Of a stretch of DNA of 64,000 bases, positions 26,099 through 41,218 are shown in pieces (position 1 is the stretch's first letter; every line of letters begins with the position of its first letter). This DNA is from Norana najaformis (lineage: Eukaryota > Annelida > Clitellata > Crassiclitellata > Hormogastridae). The DNA lies in NCBI GenBank assembly GCA_964023275.1, contig OZ029915.1, forward strand, positions 37,947,073 to 38,011,072. The letters are read 5' to 3'. Position numbers and translations under genes: made by a program. The notes below the pieces were generated by a model. The model ran no database searches. It worked only from the letters and a program-made list of their open reading frames with translations, and was not told the origin of the DNA.

Positions 26099-29000
26099 TC
26101 AGCGAAAGCACTTCACGTCGCATTTCCAATCGCAATAGCAAGGCTGACAGCGTGCTTTCTGACAACAAGCGGACTGGCATCCGATAGAAAAGCAGACAAA
26201 CTTGGCCAGTTTCTGTCTCCGGCCGCGTCTGAAGACAGCGGCTTCCAAGTCGTACAGCTCCTCTGAATTCGGTTCATTTCTCATCACATTCTGACCGCCT
26301 TGTTCTTCTTCATACTCCTCTTGTCTTTCACTGTCTGTAGTTTCCGCATTTCTTTCTTTGAACTGAACGAGTTTTAATTTGGTGTTCGTGTCTGCGTCCA
26401 GTTCCGCGTTCGATGTTCGACTTGAGACGAAGTGTAGATCTCTCTTTTGGCGATCAGAGGTCATTCTGTGTGTGCTAGAGTCACGGCTGTTTGTCTCAAG
26501 CATCGAATGTGACTGAATCGCAAGTGTTTCAGTCTCTTGCTCGTTTTCCGAAACCCCGCAGTGTTGTCGTGTTTCACATAACTGTGGATCTCTTTCGCCG
26601 ATAACATAATACTTTGTGAGTAGCAGGACCTGTGGGTAGCTGTCGTCGTCAATTTTGTAACCTGCTTTACTTCGATTATTTGAACTTGAAGCTTGATGGT
26701 TCGTATCGCTAACATTTAGGCCGCTTTCTGGTAGTTCCTCATAACTTTCTCTTTGTTCTGATTGCTCATAATCCTCAATATTATTGTCCTTTAGACAACT
26801 GAAGCATTTGGCCTTAGAATTGGTCACTTGAGCTGAGTGATTGGACCTGCTTTCAGACGTAGTTCTATCGAAATATGGTTCGAAGTTACTGTTTTCCGGC
26901 CAAAGTTTGGCAGTCAAACTTCGGCGAGATTGCTGTTGACATAGATCTTCGTTCTTACTAGTTTCTGACAACCAGATCGTTCTATCCAACGTCTGTGGTC
27001 GTGGCCCGTGTGCAAGAGCCTGGTCAACGCTGTAGTTCCTATGATGGTACTGGGATGGTACCGTATCCGTGCATTCGTCTTGTAACGTCTTGTGCTCCCG
27101 TATCCGATGCATCTTATGCGATACCTCTTTACAGCATTCACTGACCGTACATTCCGCCTTGTCTCTCCTGCTGTGATTTTCCGCTACTTTCTTCGTATCC
27201 GGACTTGTTGAAGTCTTCGGTAATTTCACACACAGAGGAGTGTTAATTTCTGCCTCCTTTTCAGCGTGGCGTTGCGCCGCTGCCCGTTTTTCTGATCGTT
27301 TTTGTTTGACGTTTTCATCCTCAAATACCCAAGAAAGGTCGAGTTTGGGTACGAAATCTGGACGAACAAGAGGCGCATCCTCTGACGACGGACTCCACAG
27401 CGCGTCAGACTCCTCGGATTCCACGTCCGAGATCCCGTTGTCCGAATCGTAGGACTCGAACTCTTCCAAGCCCTGCCCTTCCGTGATGGGCGACAAGACC
27501 TCATGGGTGAAATTCCAGTTCAAGTGCCTTGCCCCCTGAAGCTCACGAATGACGCCGTCGTTTTGTTGTGCTTGTCTAGAGAACTTGCTCTGCCGTGAAT
27601 ACTCATCTTCATCGGAAAGGTTGCAACAGCTGAAGTCTGGACTTACTGTACACCAACTGGAAACGTTTTCCCAGTATTTATGGCCTTCTTCGAAAATAGT
27701 TGGACCGCGTTCAATATTGGGTTGTGGAACTAAGCCTTTGGTGCTACATGCTTCGTCGCATTCTCTCGTATCAGAGTATGAAGTTGATTGCTCTTCTGAC
27801 CAATCAATTCGGCAGCTTGTGCTACAGAAGTCGGTGAAAGGAAGGGAAAGGTCGTCAGTCGATTCCTGTAATGAGTTCCTTTCATATGAAACAGCATCAC
27901 CTGTAAGTTAACAAGAAATGTCTTCCGATTCTGCTTTGTGGGTCAAGTAACTTCACAAGAGTACATTCTTATAAGCCTAAAATGTGCTTTATATTATTCT
28001 GTAATTCTAAGAAACTGCGTGCTTGATGTACGAGAACTGCAACTTATCTTGCCATTTATGTAGCGCTGGTTCAGAAAATATATTATGTCATTAGGCCTAT
28101 TAAAGCACATACATGTATATTTATGTATGTATATATGTATATATGTATGTGTTGTATTTATGTATGCATGTAAATATGTAATATAGGTATGTGTATATAA
28201 TGTATGTATGCATGTTTCGAATATATGAATGTATTTATCTATATATGTATGTAGGCCTTTGCAATGTAATGCATATATGATATGCCTAAATGTCTGCACC
28301 TATGTATGTATGTATCTACGTATCTATTGTACGTATATATGTATGTATGCATGCATGGATGTATCACTGTATGTATATATGCATACAAAAGTAAGTAAGT
28401 AAGTAAGTATATTCTTTCTTAACCAATAGCTATCGCACATCGCTGTACAAGTGTTTAAGAACACAAGAAAAAAACTTATCAGGCATACAACATCTTAATA
28501 ATAAAAGATTCACGCGTTAAACTATCAGCGGGAGGGATAATACGGTCATGAGCGCTGAGCCGTAGGAAATAATTAAGGGTTCTAACTGGCGGGAGTAGCT
28601 GTTGCAAGACATGGTTTGGGTTTTCAAGATTGCCACAGAGTTCATCGAACGTTGGGGAGTCCCCAGCAAGATAGTTGAGGCGCACAAGTCTCCGCATCAA
28701 AGCCTGAAGCCGATCCCTAGCCTGTGCCCCAGCATAGCCTACCACGCGGGAGAGGCGTACAGCATTCTGGCCAGTGTTGTGGCTAGAACAACGTCGTAGA
28801 GCCGAGGGCCAGTGAGGCCATGTGCTACAAGAATTCGAATGGCGTACAAAGACTGGCGCGCCTGGCTATGAATCCGATCAATATGAGAATATGTATCTAG
28901 ACACTTAATAATATGATATAGCGCCAATTGTGTACCTTTCAAAAGTGCTGCAGACATTGGCTATCTAACAGATCTAAACAACTGCTTTTTAAGGTTGTTT

Positions 29001-29354
29001 GAAATTTATTTTGAACAGGGTCAAATGCAGCCAGAACAGCGCAACAATTTGTAGCCATGTGGTGATCTGACTATTATCGTTATTATCTTTCTTCCTGATT
29101 CAAAATAAACGCCCATGTGAGAATTTAAATTATTGGCTTACATAGCTCCATACTAAGATAAACCACAGATTTATGGCTAAACGTGTAAACATACCCGAGG
29201 ACGGAGATTTCTCAAGATCCGGGACGGAGCCGTTTGAGAAATCGGATTGGAAAGCTGAGTCTGGAAGACTGCCATCATCATGGAAGGGTAAGTCTTCCTT
29301 GGGAGTCAGAAAGTTCTCCGCTTGATTTGTTGCTCTTCGGCTAACATCCTTCAT
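26099..29354 (-). CDS. Unrecognised 653-aa acidic protein with Cys-rich C terminus
   Basis: Two exons on the - strand. Exon 1 is 29354-29195: ATG with A at -3, ending one base into a Gly codon at GTATGT. Exon 2 is 27900-26099: acceptor ACTTACAG, 1802 nt, stop TGA. The joined frame is open for 653 codons. Residues 1-53 begin MKDVSRRATNQAENF. Most of the rest is Ser/Glu/Asp-rich and probably disordered, with acidic patches such as YDSDNGISDVESEESD. The last ~45 residues change character: RRGRRQKLAKF and then nine Cys within 33 residues (GCQSACC, RCQPCYC, KCDVKCFR). No signal peptide or membrane segment is evident, so the Cys cluster may bind metal; that is a guess. KIDDDSYPQV at 26627-26656 resembles the convergent gene. 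The intron holds a LINE-D scrap. No family recognised. Confidence 0.72.
28090..28385. repeat. (GTAT)n-like degenerate microsatellite
   Basis: gtatgtat words with many interruptions, in the intron of the 653-aa gene. A similar tract is at 47690-47790. Confidence 0.85.
28385..28980 (-). mobile_element. LINE-D 3' part: reverse transcriptase C terminus
   Basis: On the - strand, IRILVAHGLTGPRLYDVVLA and RMLYASPAW, then ARDRLQALMRRLVRLNY and HVLQQLLPPVRTLNYFLRL, are typical of the C-terminal RT region of jockey/CR1-group LINEs. A frameshift lies right after the ASPAW box. The 3' end closes with (acttacttactt). The 5' end is truncated near 28980. It sits in the intron of the 653-aa gene in the same orientation. 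Confidence 0.75.
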
Positions 29355-29573
29355 CCTCTCTGAAGAGACGACGTCAGACTATTCGAAGAGACGAAATGAT
29401 TCGACTCTTCGATACAAATTTCCTCGGTTTTTGTAATAATCAACGACACAATCGATACATTTTGCGTATTTCAATAGAAGAACTTCGAGTGTAGTAATTC
29501 CGTTGTTGTAAGTTACACATCCCAAAATCGCGCGTTAAGGCAGGCAAACGCCAAAGCCTTATCTTTGGGTGAA

Positions 29574-29622
29574 TGACGTCAACAGTTGAATGACGTAACC
29601 GGTAATTATTTCGATGACGTAT
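29574..29622. promoter_or_regulatory. CRE cluster upstream of the 653-aa gene
   Basis: Three TGACGT words in 49 bp: TGACGTCA at 29574, TGACGTAA at 29591 and TGACGTAT at 29615, all about 220-270 bp upstream of the ATG at 29354. A further CGACGTCA lies at 29369-29376. Clusters of this kind suit CREB/ATF control. A role here is inferred. Confidence 0.5.
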
Positions 29623-29624
29623 TG

Positions 29625-32022
<2,398 letters not shown>

Positions 32023-33258
32023 TTATTTGGCTGTGATAGTTCCAGGCGTGATGTAGACGGTATCAAGGTGCGGGACCCCAATACTATCGCAGATTCTATC
32101 GCATTCTTCTTTGAGTCGCCCGACGTATTCAAGGGTCTTATGGAGACTCAGCACTTTGTTGGCAAGCGGCGTATTACGCTGTGAGTCCCACTCTAGAGCT
32201 TTCTTTGCGTCTTCCGCGAAGTCCTCTGGCAGATTAATGAATCGTAGGATGGTGGCCATTGCTTCGACGGGACGCTCCACGATGTCTTCGTAGCGAACGG
32301 CAGCTATGTTGATCCCGTCCTTGCGGAACTGTTCGTAGATCTTGACCATGGCTCCCCAGAGCATCGCACCGATTGACAGATCGTATTCGAGGGTAAACTT
32401 GAAGGCGTCCTTCGGCATTCCCATCGCTTCGACGCACCAGCCGAGTCTCCACTCGGACCCCTTGCCCAGGACGAAGAGCGTCTTCAGAGCGGGAAGTTCC
32501 TCCGATAGTCGGTACAGCGACTGGGCTACCTTGAGGCTGTTGCGGTACATGAACAGATGTCTGGCATTTGGAAATAGTTCAGCAACGATCGGCAGGCCCT
32601 GCATTGCAGGCGATGTCAGCTTCAGGACGTAGGCCAGCTCCTTGTTAGACGTCGGTTTGCACAGGACCCTTACAGTGGCCACGATAAGTCTCTTCAGCTC
32701 CGGGGTCTGCTTCTCTTTAGCCGTCATCTTCGAAAGGACGTTCAAAGTCGACGGCTCCGAAATCGCCACAATTTTGTTGGTAACCTCGAACATCTGCGTC
32801 AGCAGGGTCGACCCACATCTGGCCGTGTTGGTGAGGAAGACAAGCTGACCTTTCGGGTCACCAAGTGCGTCGGCCAAGCGCCAGAAGGACGAAACAGGCA
32901 TTCGAACAACCTTGAGGCCGTACTTGAACTGCGAGGGCATAATGAACGGAGTGTGGTCGCGGGCTCTCCATAGCTCTGTCCCCGGAGCAGCCTCGATGAA
33001 GATCGCTTCTGTCTTGGTGACCTAAACAGGTAAAATATTTACAACTGTAGTCTCATATGTAGCGGTTTAATGAGATTGACAAGGAATACTCATCGTACAG
33101 TGTCGGCCTGGATGATCGATCATCTCATTAATCATAGGTGCTCAGTATCCTGTAGTAAAAAAATGCTCTCGTTTGCGCTATGATATCGGTCTCTCTCGCC
33201 TACTGTAGCTCTCTGTCCCTCTGTCTCTCTGTCCCTCTCTCCTCTCTCTTTCTCTCTT

Positions 33259-33295
<37 letters not shown>

Positions 33296-33300
33296 TTCTC

Positions 33301-33350
<50 letters not shown>

Positions 33351-33756
33351 TGTCTGATTTCTTTCCGTCTCTCGCTATATAGCTCTGTCTTTCTACTTCC
33401 TAATTGTTTAATGCTATACTTTTAAAGTAAAAAGTTAGTGAAAGGAGCTTGAGAAGACGCACTTGGTAGAGGGAAATGTGATCCTGGAGAACGTACTCCG
33501 GAGCCACGAATCTCTCGTGAGTTAGAATGAAGTCAGTCACACTGGCCGGAGTCAAGTACTGGTCGAACTTGAACCGGAAGACGATTCGCATGACCTGCGC
33601 AGAGTCGCCGTAGTTTTCCGGTCTGCTTCTATCGTTGAGCTGTCGTCCGGTGCCATTCAGCATCCAGCAGGTCCTCTGAATCAGACGGTAGACGGCATTG
33701 ACTAGGTCCCAACATGCCGTCAGGAAATACTGTAGCACTAGGCGAGAGATATGCAT
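32023..33756 (-). CDS. P-loop sulfotransferase-like protein, 430 aa
   Basis: Two - strand exons: 33756-33463 (98 codons, donor GTGCGT) and 33021-32023 (acceptor GTTTAG, stop at 32023). The join is in phase 0. The start chosen is ATG 33756; the frame is open a little further without another ATG. A hydrophobic N terminus (MHISRLVLQYFLTACW) may anchor the protein. Residues 160-172 hold FLTNTARCGSTLL, the loop that in sulfotransferases grips the 5'-phosphosulfate of PAPS. ARHLFMYRNSLKVA (about 251-264) fits the 3'-phosphate-binding strand with its Arg and Ser. The region VTKTEAIFIEAAPGTELW before the P-loop is typical of a group of uncharacterised proteins in marine invertebrates, not of classic cytosolic SULTs. 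The acceptor substrate is unknown. A (CT)n tract fills part of the 441-bp intron. No frame damage. Confidence 0.85.
33185..33345. repeat. (CT)n tract in the sulfotransferase-like gene intron
   Basis: Long imperfect tctctc run with ccctct interruptions. On the coding (-) strand it is a GA repeat. Confidence 0.95.
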
Positions 33757-34032
33757 TCTAATCTCCCGATAACGAAGCCACCTATACAATTATACAGACT
33801 GATGAGAAACTCAACCATATCCCATGACTGTTCTGATTGGTTAATCAGTAAGGTCTATCGATCTCAATATCGATGCGATCAATAGTATCATAATGTAAAA
33901 TTTTAAATTTTTTTATATTCGTGTTTTTCTTCTCGCATGATAAAATCAAAATATTGGTGATAATAAAACATGAATATGATTAAACTGTGAAGTACTATGA
34001 CCAGGTTATGGGGAAACTAGAAGGAAGAGAGT

Positions 34033-34320
34033 GCGGCACGGTGGTCTATCGGTAACGCGTTTGGTCAATGATCATGCGGTTGCGGGTTCGACTCCGTGTA
34101 ACGACCCTGGGCAAGTTGTTTGCGCACACCGTGCCTCTGTCACCAAACAGTAGAATTTGGTACCGGCGTGAGCTGGGAAGTAAACGGCAAGTCCTGCGAT
34201 GCACTGGCCCCATGTCCGGGACCTTGGGATTCGTCCATTGCCGGCTCAAGGGCCTAGAAAAGGAAATGAGCGCCTCCCCTACATCCCACTTGTGGGATAT
34301 GGGATACTTTACTTTTTTTT
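34033..34320 (+). mobile_element. SINE-B (tRNA-derived), full-length copy
   Basis: The head gcggcacggtggtctatcgg has an A box, and GGTTCGACTCC is a good B box. The body runs through ctgtcaccaaacag, actggccccatgtcc and ttcgtccattgccggctcaa to gggatatgggatacttta. The tail is T-rich here (actttactttttt) but acttacttac in the copy at 10217. Confidence 0.85.
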
Positions 34321-34944
34321 AGAAGGAAGAGAAGAGCATTCCCTTGCTACAATATTTAATAAGAGAAGAATACTCGCAACCAATAAGCACAATGTCGGCT
34401 GTAGTCACTTGTCTGTCCTGGTCCTGGTCGAGCATTGTCCGAATATCACTACGAGAGATCAATTCAGACGAGCCTTTCCTCTCCTGAAGCTACCTGTTCT
34501 GGTGCTTATATAAGTTTTCTGCCCCTGGACTGTCAACTACCTGTGTGGGCCTCGGACCACTCAACACCGCCCGTCTCCCTCAAGCCAAATTCCCATTCCA
34601 CTTTTAGCATTAGCATATACCTAAGTGCGATCCTTTTAGGCATTGATCTCAGCTCAGCCTCGGTGCACTCCCTGCTGCAAGTCGCGGGTACCCTGACCCA
34701 TTTTCGAACCAGCTGCCTCTGCTGACAACACCACGACGACCACTCTACTCTCCGTGACTGCGGCAGTCGCGCTGACGCCATTACCGACCGTGCTCCGCTA
34801 CTTGCTTTCTCCCCATCGTCCATTAAAATGCCTCGCCGACTGCTTGTTGCCGATAGCCTCCATTCCCCTCCATCTGTTCGCCCAGCTCCCATTAACTGGC
34901 TAAGATGGCACCTCTTTGAGTGCCAAACTTTGAGTCAAACTTTA
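34321..34944. other. No gene recognised
   Basis: Relatively GC-rich. Overlapping short frames exist on both strands (34435-34892), but I find no splice context or domain. It could be part of an unnamed repeat. Confidence 0.4.
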
Positions 34945-35060
34945 TCCGTATCGTTTGACTGTTAAAGGACATTCCTGCCTTCTGATAGCATTTAAACTTT
35001 GGTCCGTATCGTTTGACTGTTAATGGACATTCCTGCCTTCTGATAGCATTTAAACTTTGG
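34945..35060. repeat. 58-bp tandem duplication at the edge of repeat copy 2
   Basis: The unit running from ccgtatcgtttgactgttaa to agcatttaaactttgg occurs twice in succession with one or two changes. The second unit leads straight into copy 2 of the ~2 kb repeat. Confidence 0.85.
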
Positions 35061-35766
35061 TTAACCTTCATTCACTCCAATTACTTATATTCATGTTCAC
35101 TGTCTAGTATGAGTAGCTACAAGGCCATGCCGCAGCCGCTGATAGGAGACTACCAAAATAGTTTTTCAGTTTTTTGTTTGGTTGAGCTCAGTTTGACCCT
35201 GCAGCCGATACTACAATCAGTTTACAAGCTGTAACTATGTCTGCAAAATCTCCACCGCATTGCCTTGGCCCACATGCAGTTGACTCTGTAGTTGGCCCCA
35301 TGTCACGCTTACTAAAATATTTGCCTTTGGGGCTCCCCTCAGACGTCCCTGAAGGGCGTATGGGTCGGTCAGAAGTCAATCGTCCCAGTCTTGAACGAAA
35401 CGTTCAGGCATGATATTGTCGATTGTTGACCTTTGATAACCCTGTTGTGTACGCACAAATCGCATTCAAAACTCAACAGCTTACTAGATTTTTTAAAAGA
35501 TGTCCCATAAAATCTTTGCATGTGGAAGGGGAAGTTCCTTAGAACCACAGATCGCATCCTGCATTGGCCGAGATGTAGCAGCACTAGTCACCCTGCCGTT
35601 AAAGGGAATTCAGGGGGTGAGCGTTAATCTAGTGGTTAACGTCCTGGACTAGCAAGCGAGAGGTAGGGGTTCAAAATCCCGCCATAGTAGAAATATGATC
35701 AATGATTTCTGATCCGCCTGTGTTCTATAGCGAACACAGCTAAACAGAGAGTTCAATGTCCGGAAG

Positions 35767-36012
35767 TAAATCGTAATCGTAATCCCGAGATTTCTACAGC
35801 GCGCAACGAAAGCCGCGCCGCGGGGACCAGCTTATTCACAGGCGCCCAGTCAAAACAAAATCGATAGGCAAAAGGGTTTGGTTCCAGGTCAAGCTCCAAA
35901 AGTCAGACGGAGAGGCGGCGTGGCAACTACGGGGGTGGTGTTTGGGGTTGGAGAGGAGAGATAGATAAGAGGAAGAAGGGGTGTCAGGATAGAATCTGTG
36001 AAAGAGGTATGT
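35767..36012 (-). mobile_element. LINE-B 3' end inserted in the SINE-A of repeat copy 2
   Basis: The + text starts atcgtaatcgtaatcccgag (tail on the left) and runs through accagcttattcacagg and ggttccaggtcaag. Copy 1 reads ccgaaagtacactgtcgg without it. Short gtaaa words at both edges may be the target duplication. Confidence 0.7.
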
Positions 36013-36860
36013 AAACTGTCGGTGGGACGATCAGGCGGTGAGGGAGAGAAGTAGCCACCCACCTTTATACGCCGAGGCTAAGAAAAATGAAGTTGCTAGC
36101 ACTTCATATCGATGGCTGTCTCCAGGGTTTAGCCGACCTTCTTATACTCCTAATACAGATAATCAGAGTTGGGCCAAAACTCAGGTTACTTCACTGCGGT
36201 CGGAATAATCTAGGGCAGAAGTAAAGCCACGAGCCGCTGATAGAAATGATTTGCTTGGTAAATTCGGTGAACTTTAAACGTAGTTCGCAGTGATAACAAG
36301 TTAACTGACACTTGACCGACAGCTGTTTGCAGCCATACGTAGCAATCCAGGTTGGTCAAAGGTTGGAGCATGGGGGCCCTGGATCGTAAAAGCCTGCCTG
36401 CTAGAAAGATACGGGAGTCAATAGCAGTATTCAACCCATAAAAGCAGACCTTGGAACAATCGTAGAAGATAATGAAAGAGCACAGTAGGCGATTTGAGGC
36501 AGTTCTATATAAAAAATGTCAGGTCTTTAAATGCAAAATGTAAATGTAAGCCTACACGTTTTTCTATAGCGTCTGTAAGGCCTCGACAGGGCAAATGTGT
36601 CAATGAATTCATCGGGTGAGATCCTTCACCACCGCTGCCCTTGGCTGCTTCAGGATTGCTTACAAGGGTTAGGAAAGAGCATTTCCAGAGTGGCGCCACA
36701 TTCTGGCAGTCCACCAAGCACGGGTCTGGTCTGAGGGGCGCAGGCTTATAACCAAGAGGGACGCGAAGAAGCGACTAACCCTTTCACTCCTATAGCTAAA
36801 TCCGACGCTGGTACCAAGCCATTTAAGGCCTCTGTGCACGGACCAACTAGCCCCAGATTC

Positions 36861-36862
<2 letters not shown>

Positions 36863-36922
<60 letters not shown>

Positions 36923-37144
36923 TAATAATAATGAAAATTTATATAGCGCCGTAGCACAGCCGAGGCCGAAGAAAAGGGCGCTGTACATGGGTTCAAAAAT
37001 CAACTACAGTCATAAGAAATCCTAAAAAGATGTGTCTTGAGTCGTGACTTGAATGTGTCGAGGGATGGGGCATTAGTCACATAGTCAGAAAGACTGTTCC
37101 AGGCATAGGGTCCGGCGACAGTGAAGGAAATTTCGACAAATCCT
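36863..37144 (-). mobile_element. LINE-C 3' end with (AAT)n tail inserted in repeat copy 2
   Basis: The - strand translation gives TVAGPYAWNSLSDYV, then APSLDTFKSRLKTHLFRISY, the usual last residues of a CR1/L2-like RT. After a 3' UTR with ctcggctgtgctacggcgct it ends in about 55 bp of (ATT)n. The 3' tip recurs at 62440-62510 on the + strand. Confidence 0.8.
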
Positions 37145-37226
37145 TGAATATGGCCTCGATCGGTATACATAGGACCAACAGGCTTACAACCTAAAAATAC
37201 GGGTTTCTTGTTGCAGATCCACTACG

Positions 37227-38360
<1,134 letters not shown>

Positions 38361-38361
38361 C

Positions 38362-38440
38362 ATAAGTAAGTAACGTATTTGTTAACAAGCCATATGTCAT
38401 TAACTTGAGCGAGGAATCGCGCAAGGTTCGTTGATGATCT
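38362..38440 (-). mobile_element. LINE-E 3' tip
   Basis: aagtaagtaacgtatttgtt, then caagccatatg and gcgaggaatcg, match the tip at 38843-38920. About 80 bp remain. Confidence 0.6.
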
Positions 38441-38842
38441 CATGGATAGGTGCTACACGTTACCGAAGTAGCTATCAGGCAAATGCCTACTTGATATTTC
38501 AGTAAAGCAGAGGTTTAAAATAAGATGATAATTTAAACCAATTTACTCGTTATTTTCAAAAAGATAGATTACTGAACCATAACATTGCGTAAGATAATAA
38601 AAAGAGGGCAACTTACTCGGTTCAATTCTTACGATGGTCGACGAAAGACGACTGCGAATGTAGCTGCCTACCGACCGACTGACAGACAGACGAATGGAGG
38701 TAACTATACGATGTCGGTGGCGTCGGTGACTGTTGCAAGGGACAATTGTTGAGATAACACTAATTTTGAATATGGACTTTAAAGTTTAGAACTTAAGGCC
38801 ACATGTCAGCCAGTCTCTCAAACCCTTTGAACTGTTAATTTA

Positions 38843-39790
38843 TATAAGTAAGTAAGCAAAGTAAGTAATGCATTTGTTAACACGCCATATGTCCATCGAC
38901 TGAGCGAGGAATCGTAGGCGTGGGTGGGTTACATGTCAGACAACAAAAGCAAGACGATACAGATAGGTCTTTAGCCGCTTTACGAATGTGTCTAGCGAGA
39001 TATTGTCGTGAGTAATGTAAACAGGAAGGCTATTCCAAATGGCTGGTGCAGAGTTGCTGAATCCGCGTCGTGAGAAATCAGACCGAAAGTCTCTGATGTC
39101 AGGGAAAGACAGAAGGTTTTGTGTAGCTGATCGCAGAGACCTGGATGGTAGGTAGCGATGTAAGGATGATGACAGGTAAGCTGGTTGATTGCTCGAGAGA
39201 GTCTTGCGTGTGAGGAGAGCTATCTTGTAAGTGATTCTGGAGGTGACAGGCAGCCAATGTAGATTTGCCAGTACAGGAGTGACGTGGTCAAACCTTCGGG
39301 TTCCTGTCACCAGACGGGCTAACGAGTTTTGGACGCGTTGCAGTTTGGCGATGTTAGACTTTGTAGTACCGTACAGCAGCGAATTACAGTAGTCCAGTTT
39401 TGCTCTGACTACACTGCAAGCAACTGTCTTCATAAGCTCCGGCGGTAAGCACGATCTAACATGACGCATGGCTTTTATATGATAATAAGATGCCTTGCAG
39501 ACTGCGGTGACGTGCTGATTAAATGTTAGCTTGGAGTCGAGCGTCACACCAAGACTTTAAAATGTTCCTGATAACGAAATGTCCGCACCCGCAATGTTGA
39601 CTGTTTTTAGGTCTTCAGTTGATTTTATTGATGAGGAAGTGCCAAGAACAACGACTTCAGACTTCTTTGGATTCAGACAGAGTCCGGTTGGTAGGAACCA
39701 GCAACGTACTGCTTCAGTACATCGTGTTAGATTATTGGTGTCGGAAGCGATGTAAGGATATACACATAAAATACATATTATACTGTACAC
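38843..39790 (-). mobile_element. LINE-E (CR1/L2-like) RT C-terminal half
   Basis: The - strand gives TEAVRCWFLPTGLCLNPKKS near 39690-39720. It then gives GVTLDSKLTFNQHV, KLDYCNSLLYGTTKS, LQRVQNSLARLVTGTRRFDH, LHWLPVTSRITYKIALL and APAIWNSLPVY, a textbook CR1/L2 RT C terminus ending at stop 38936. One in-frame stop (near 39557) splits an otherwise open frame, so this is the youngest-looking LINE here. It is 5'-truncated near 39790 and ends in acttactttgcttacttact. Confidence 0.85.
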
Positions 39791-40829
39791 GCAAGGGCAG
39801 ATTAACTTCATCTTGGAAGTACATGCGATCACTCTAACAGCTATAGGCTACATTTATTTGCAGGCACAATTATCGAATGAACTACAAAGCTGAAAATAAG
39901 TTAAAATTATCTTAGTTTTTCCTGCTGAGTTGCTGTAAAAGTCAATATAACCGATTCTGACAATTTCCGTTTCTTTGCTTTAAAAAAATACATTAGTGTA
40001 AAAGTTTTTGGTGTACACGAGTTCCTAGCTGTGGAAATCAGTTGAGGTGTACACTGCAGAGACATACCTAATCATTTCTAATTTAATTGTCTCATCATTA
40101 TGTATTGGACTGTCTAATATCAACTACGAATTGTTATTAATAATAAACTATATAACTATTAATCATTCACAGCTCTTGTGATTTTGCAACTTAAGCCAAT
40201 AATTGCTGCCCACCTTGCTTTTAAATTTGGGGTGCTGTGTATTAATCTGAGATTGTTCCTTCAATATTCTCGTAGCTTTAACCTGCCTTGTAAGTGGCTT
40301 TTCATTGTACACCATACGGCCGTGTGTGCTTGTTTTAAACAAATGAATACTAAAGTAAATCTTCAAAAGACATTTAAACCAACATAAGAAAAAGTTTCAA
40401 TCTTACAATTAGCTAAAATATCGTGAGCATCTGTATTGCAGTAGTAATATTAGCCTACGAGACGGTCACAACAACACAATGGTTAAAATGAAATGCTGAA
40501 AACTGACTTTAAATGAATGTAAAGCACTAAGCTGTCAGTTAAGCATACTGTCTCAAAACGTATAGCCTCAGTTTTAGCCTGTCGAGTAAACTTGCAAAAC
40601 AAGCAAGTCCGAACCCCAACTAGTAGGTTACGGGGAATTATTTAATGTATGGTTCATGATACCAGGGTACATCACCGTACATTATGGTACAACACAGTGC
40701 TATTAAATGATCTGATGTCTACACCCGAAACTTTAATGCAGTTAGGAGACAGTCACTAATGAATACCTAAACAGTCCACAACAAGACACTGGCATGTCTT
40801 TCTCAAGCATACAATTTAGCCACGGTGTC
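39791..40829. other. No gene recognised
   Basis: AT-rich. Frames at 40163-40387 overlap on both strands and lack any support. Confidence 0.5.
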
Positions 40830-41218
40830 TGTAACAGCTGCCCCACCACTCTTGAATAAACTCCCCCCAGAACTGCGACAGTTTTCTGACCCATCATACA
40901 AACTCACCGATGCTCCACCGCTTGCAATTTCTGCTTCGGCCTTTCATTCAAAAACTGAAAACATTCCTATTCCACAGATCATATTCTGACACCCCTTCTT
41001 CCTTTTCTCTCTCTGCTCTCCAACCCCAAACATCACCCCCCCCCCCTCGTAGCTGCCACGCTGTCTCTCCGTCTGACTCTTTGATCTTGACCTGGAACCG
41101 AACCCGTTTGCCTATCGATTTTGTTTTGACTGAGCGCCTGTGAATAAGCTGGTCCCCGCGGTGCGGCTTTCGTTGGGCGCTGTAGAAATCTTGGAATTAC
41201 GATTACGATTACAATTAC
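40830..41218 (+). mobile_element. LINE-B 3' end with (ATTACG)n tail
   Basis: Translation gives LLNKLPPELRQFSDPS, then APPLAISASAF and, after a frame change, IQKLKTFLFHRSYSD: a LINE RT C terminus. The 3' UTR and a tail of attacgattacgattac follow. It lies about 370 bp upstream of the MOB1 ATG. Confidence 0.8.

Larger units (their letters stand above)
35036..37226 (+). repeat. Unclassified ~2 kb interspersed repeat, copy 2
   Basis: Direct-orientation partner of 143-3421. Here a LINE-B end (35767-36012) splits the SINE-A portion, and a LINE-C end with an AAT tail (36863-37144) sits near the 3' end. Neither is in copy 1. Conversely it lacks the SINE-C and hAT-like insertions of copy 1. Confidence 0.8.

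Noticed and set aside
34033-34110. tRNA gene
   Set aside because: A and B boxes are present, but the sequence continues as a SINE body and has no convincing cloverleaf; related copies exist.
34435-34892. Overlapping 96-aa (+) and 119-aa (-) frames
   Set aside because: No splice signals, domain or repeat match; likely chance frames in GC-richer DNA.
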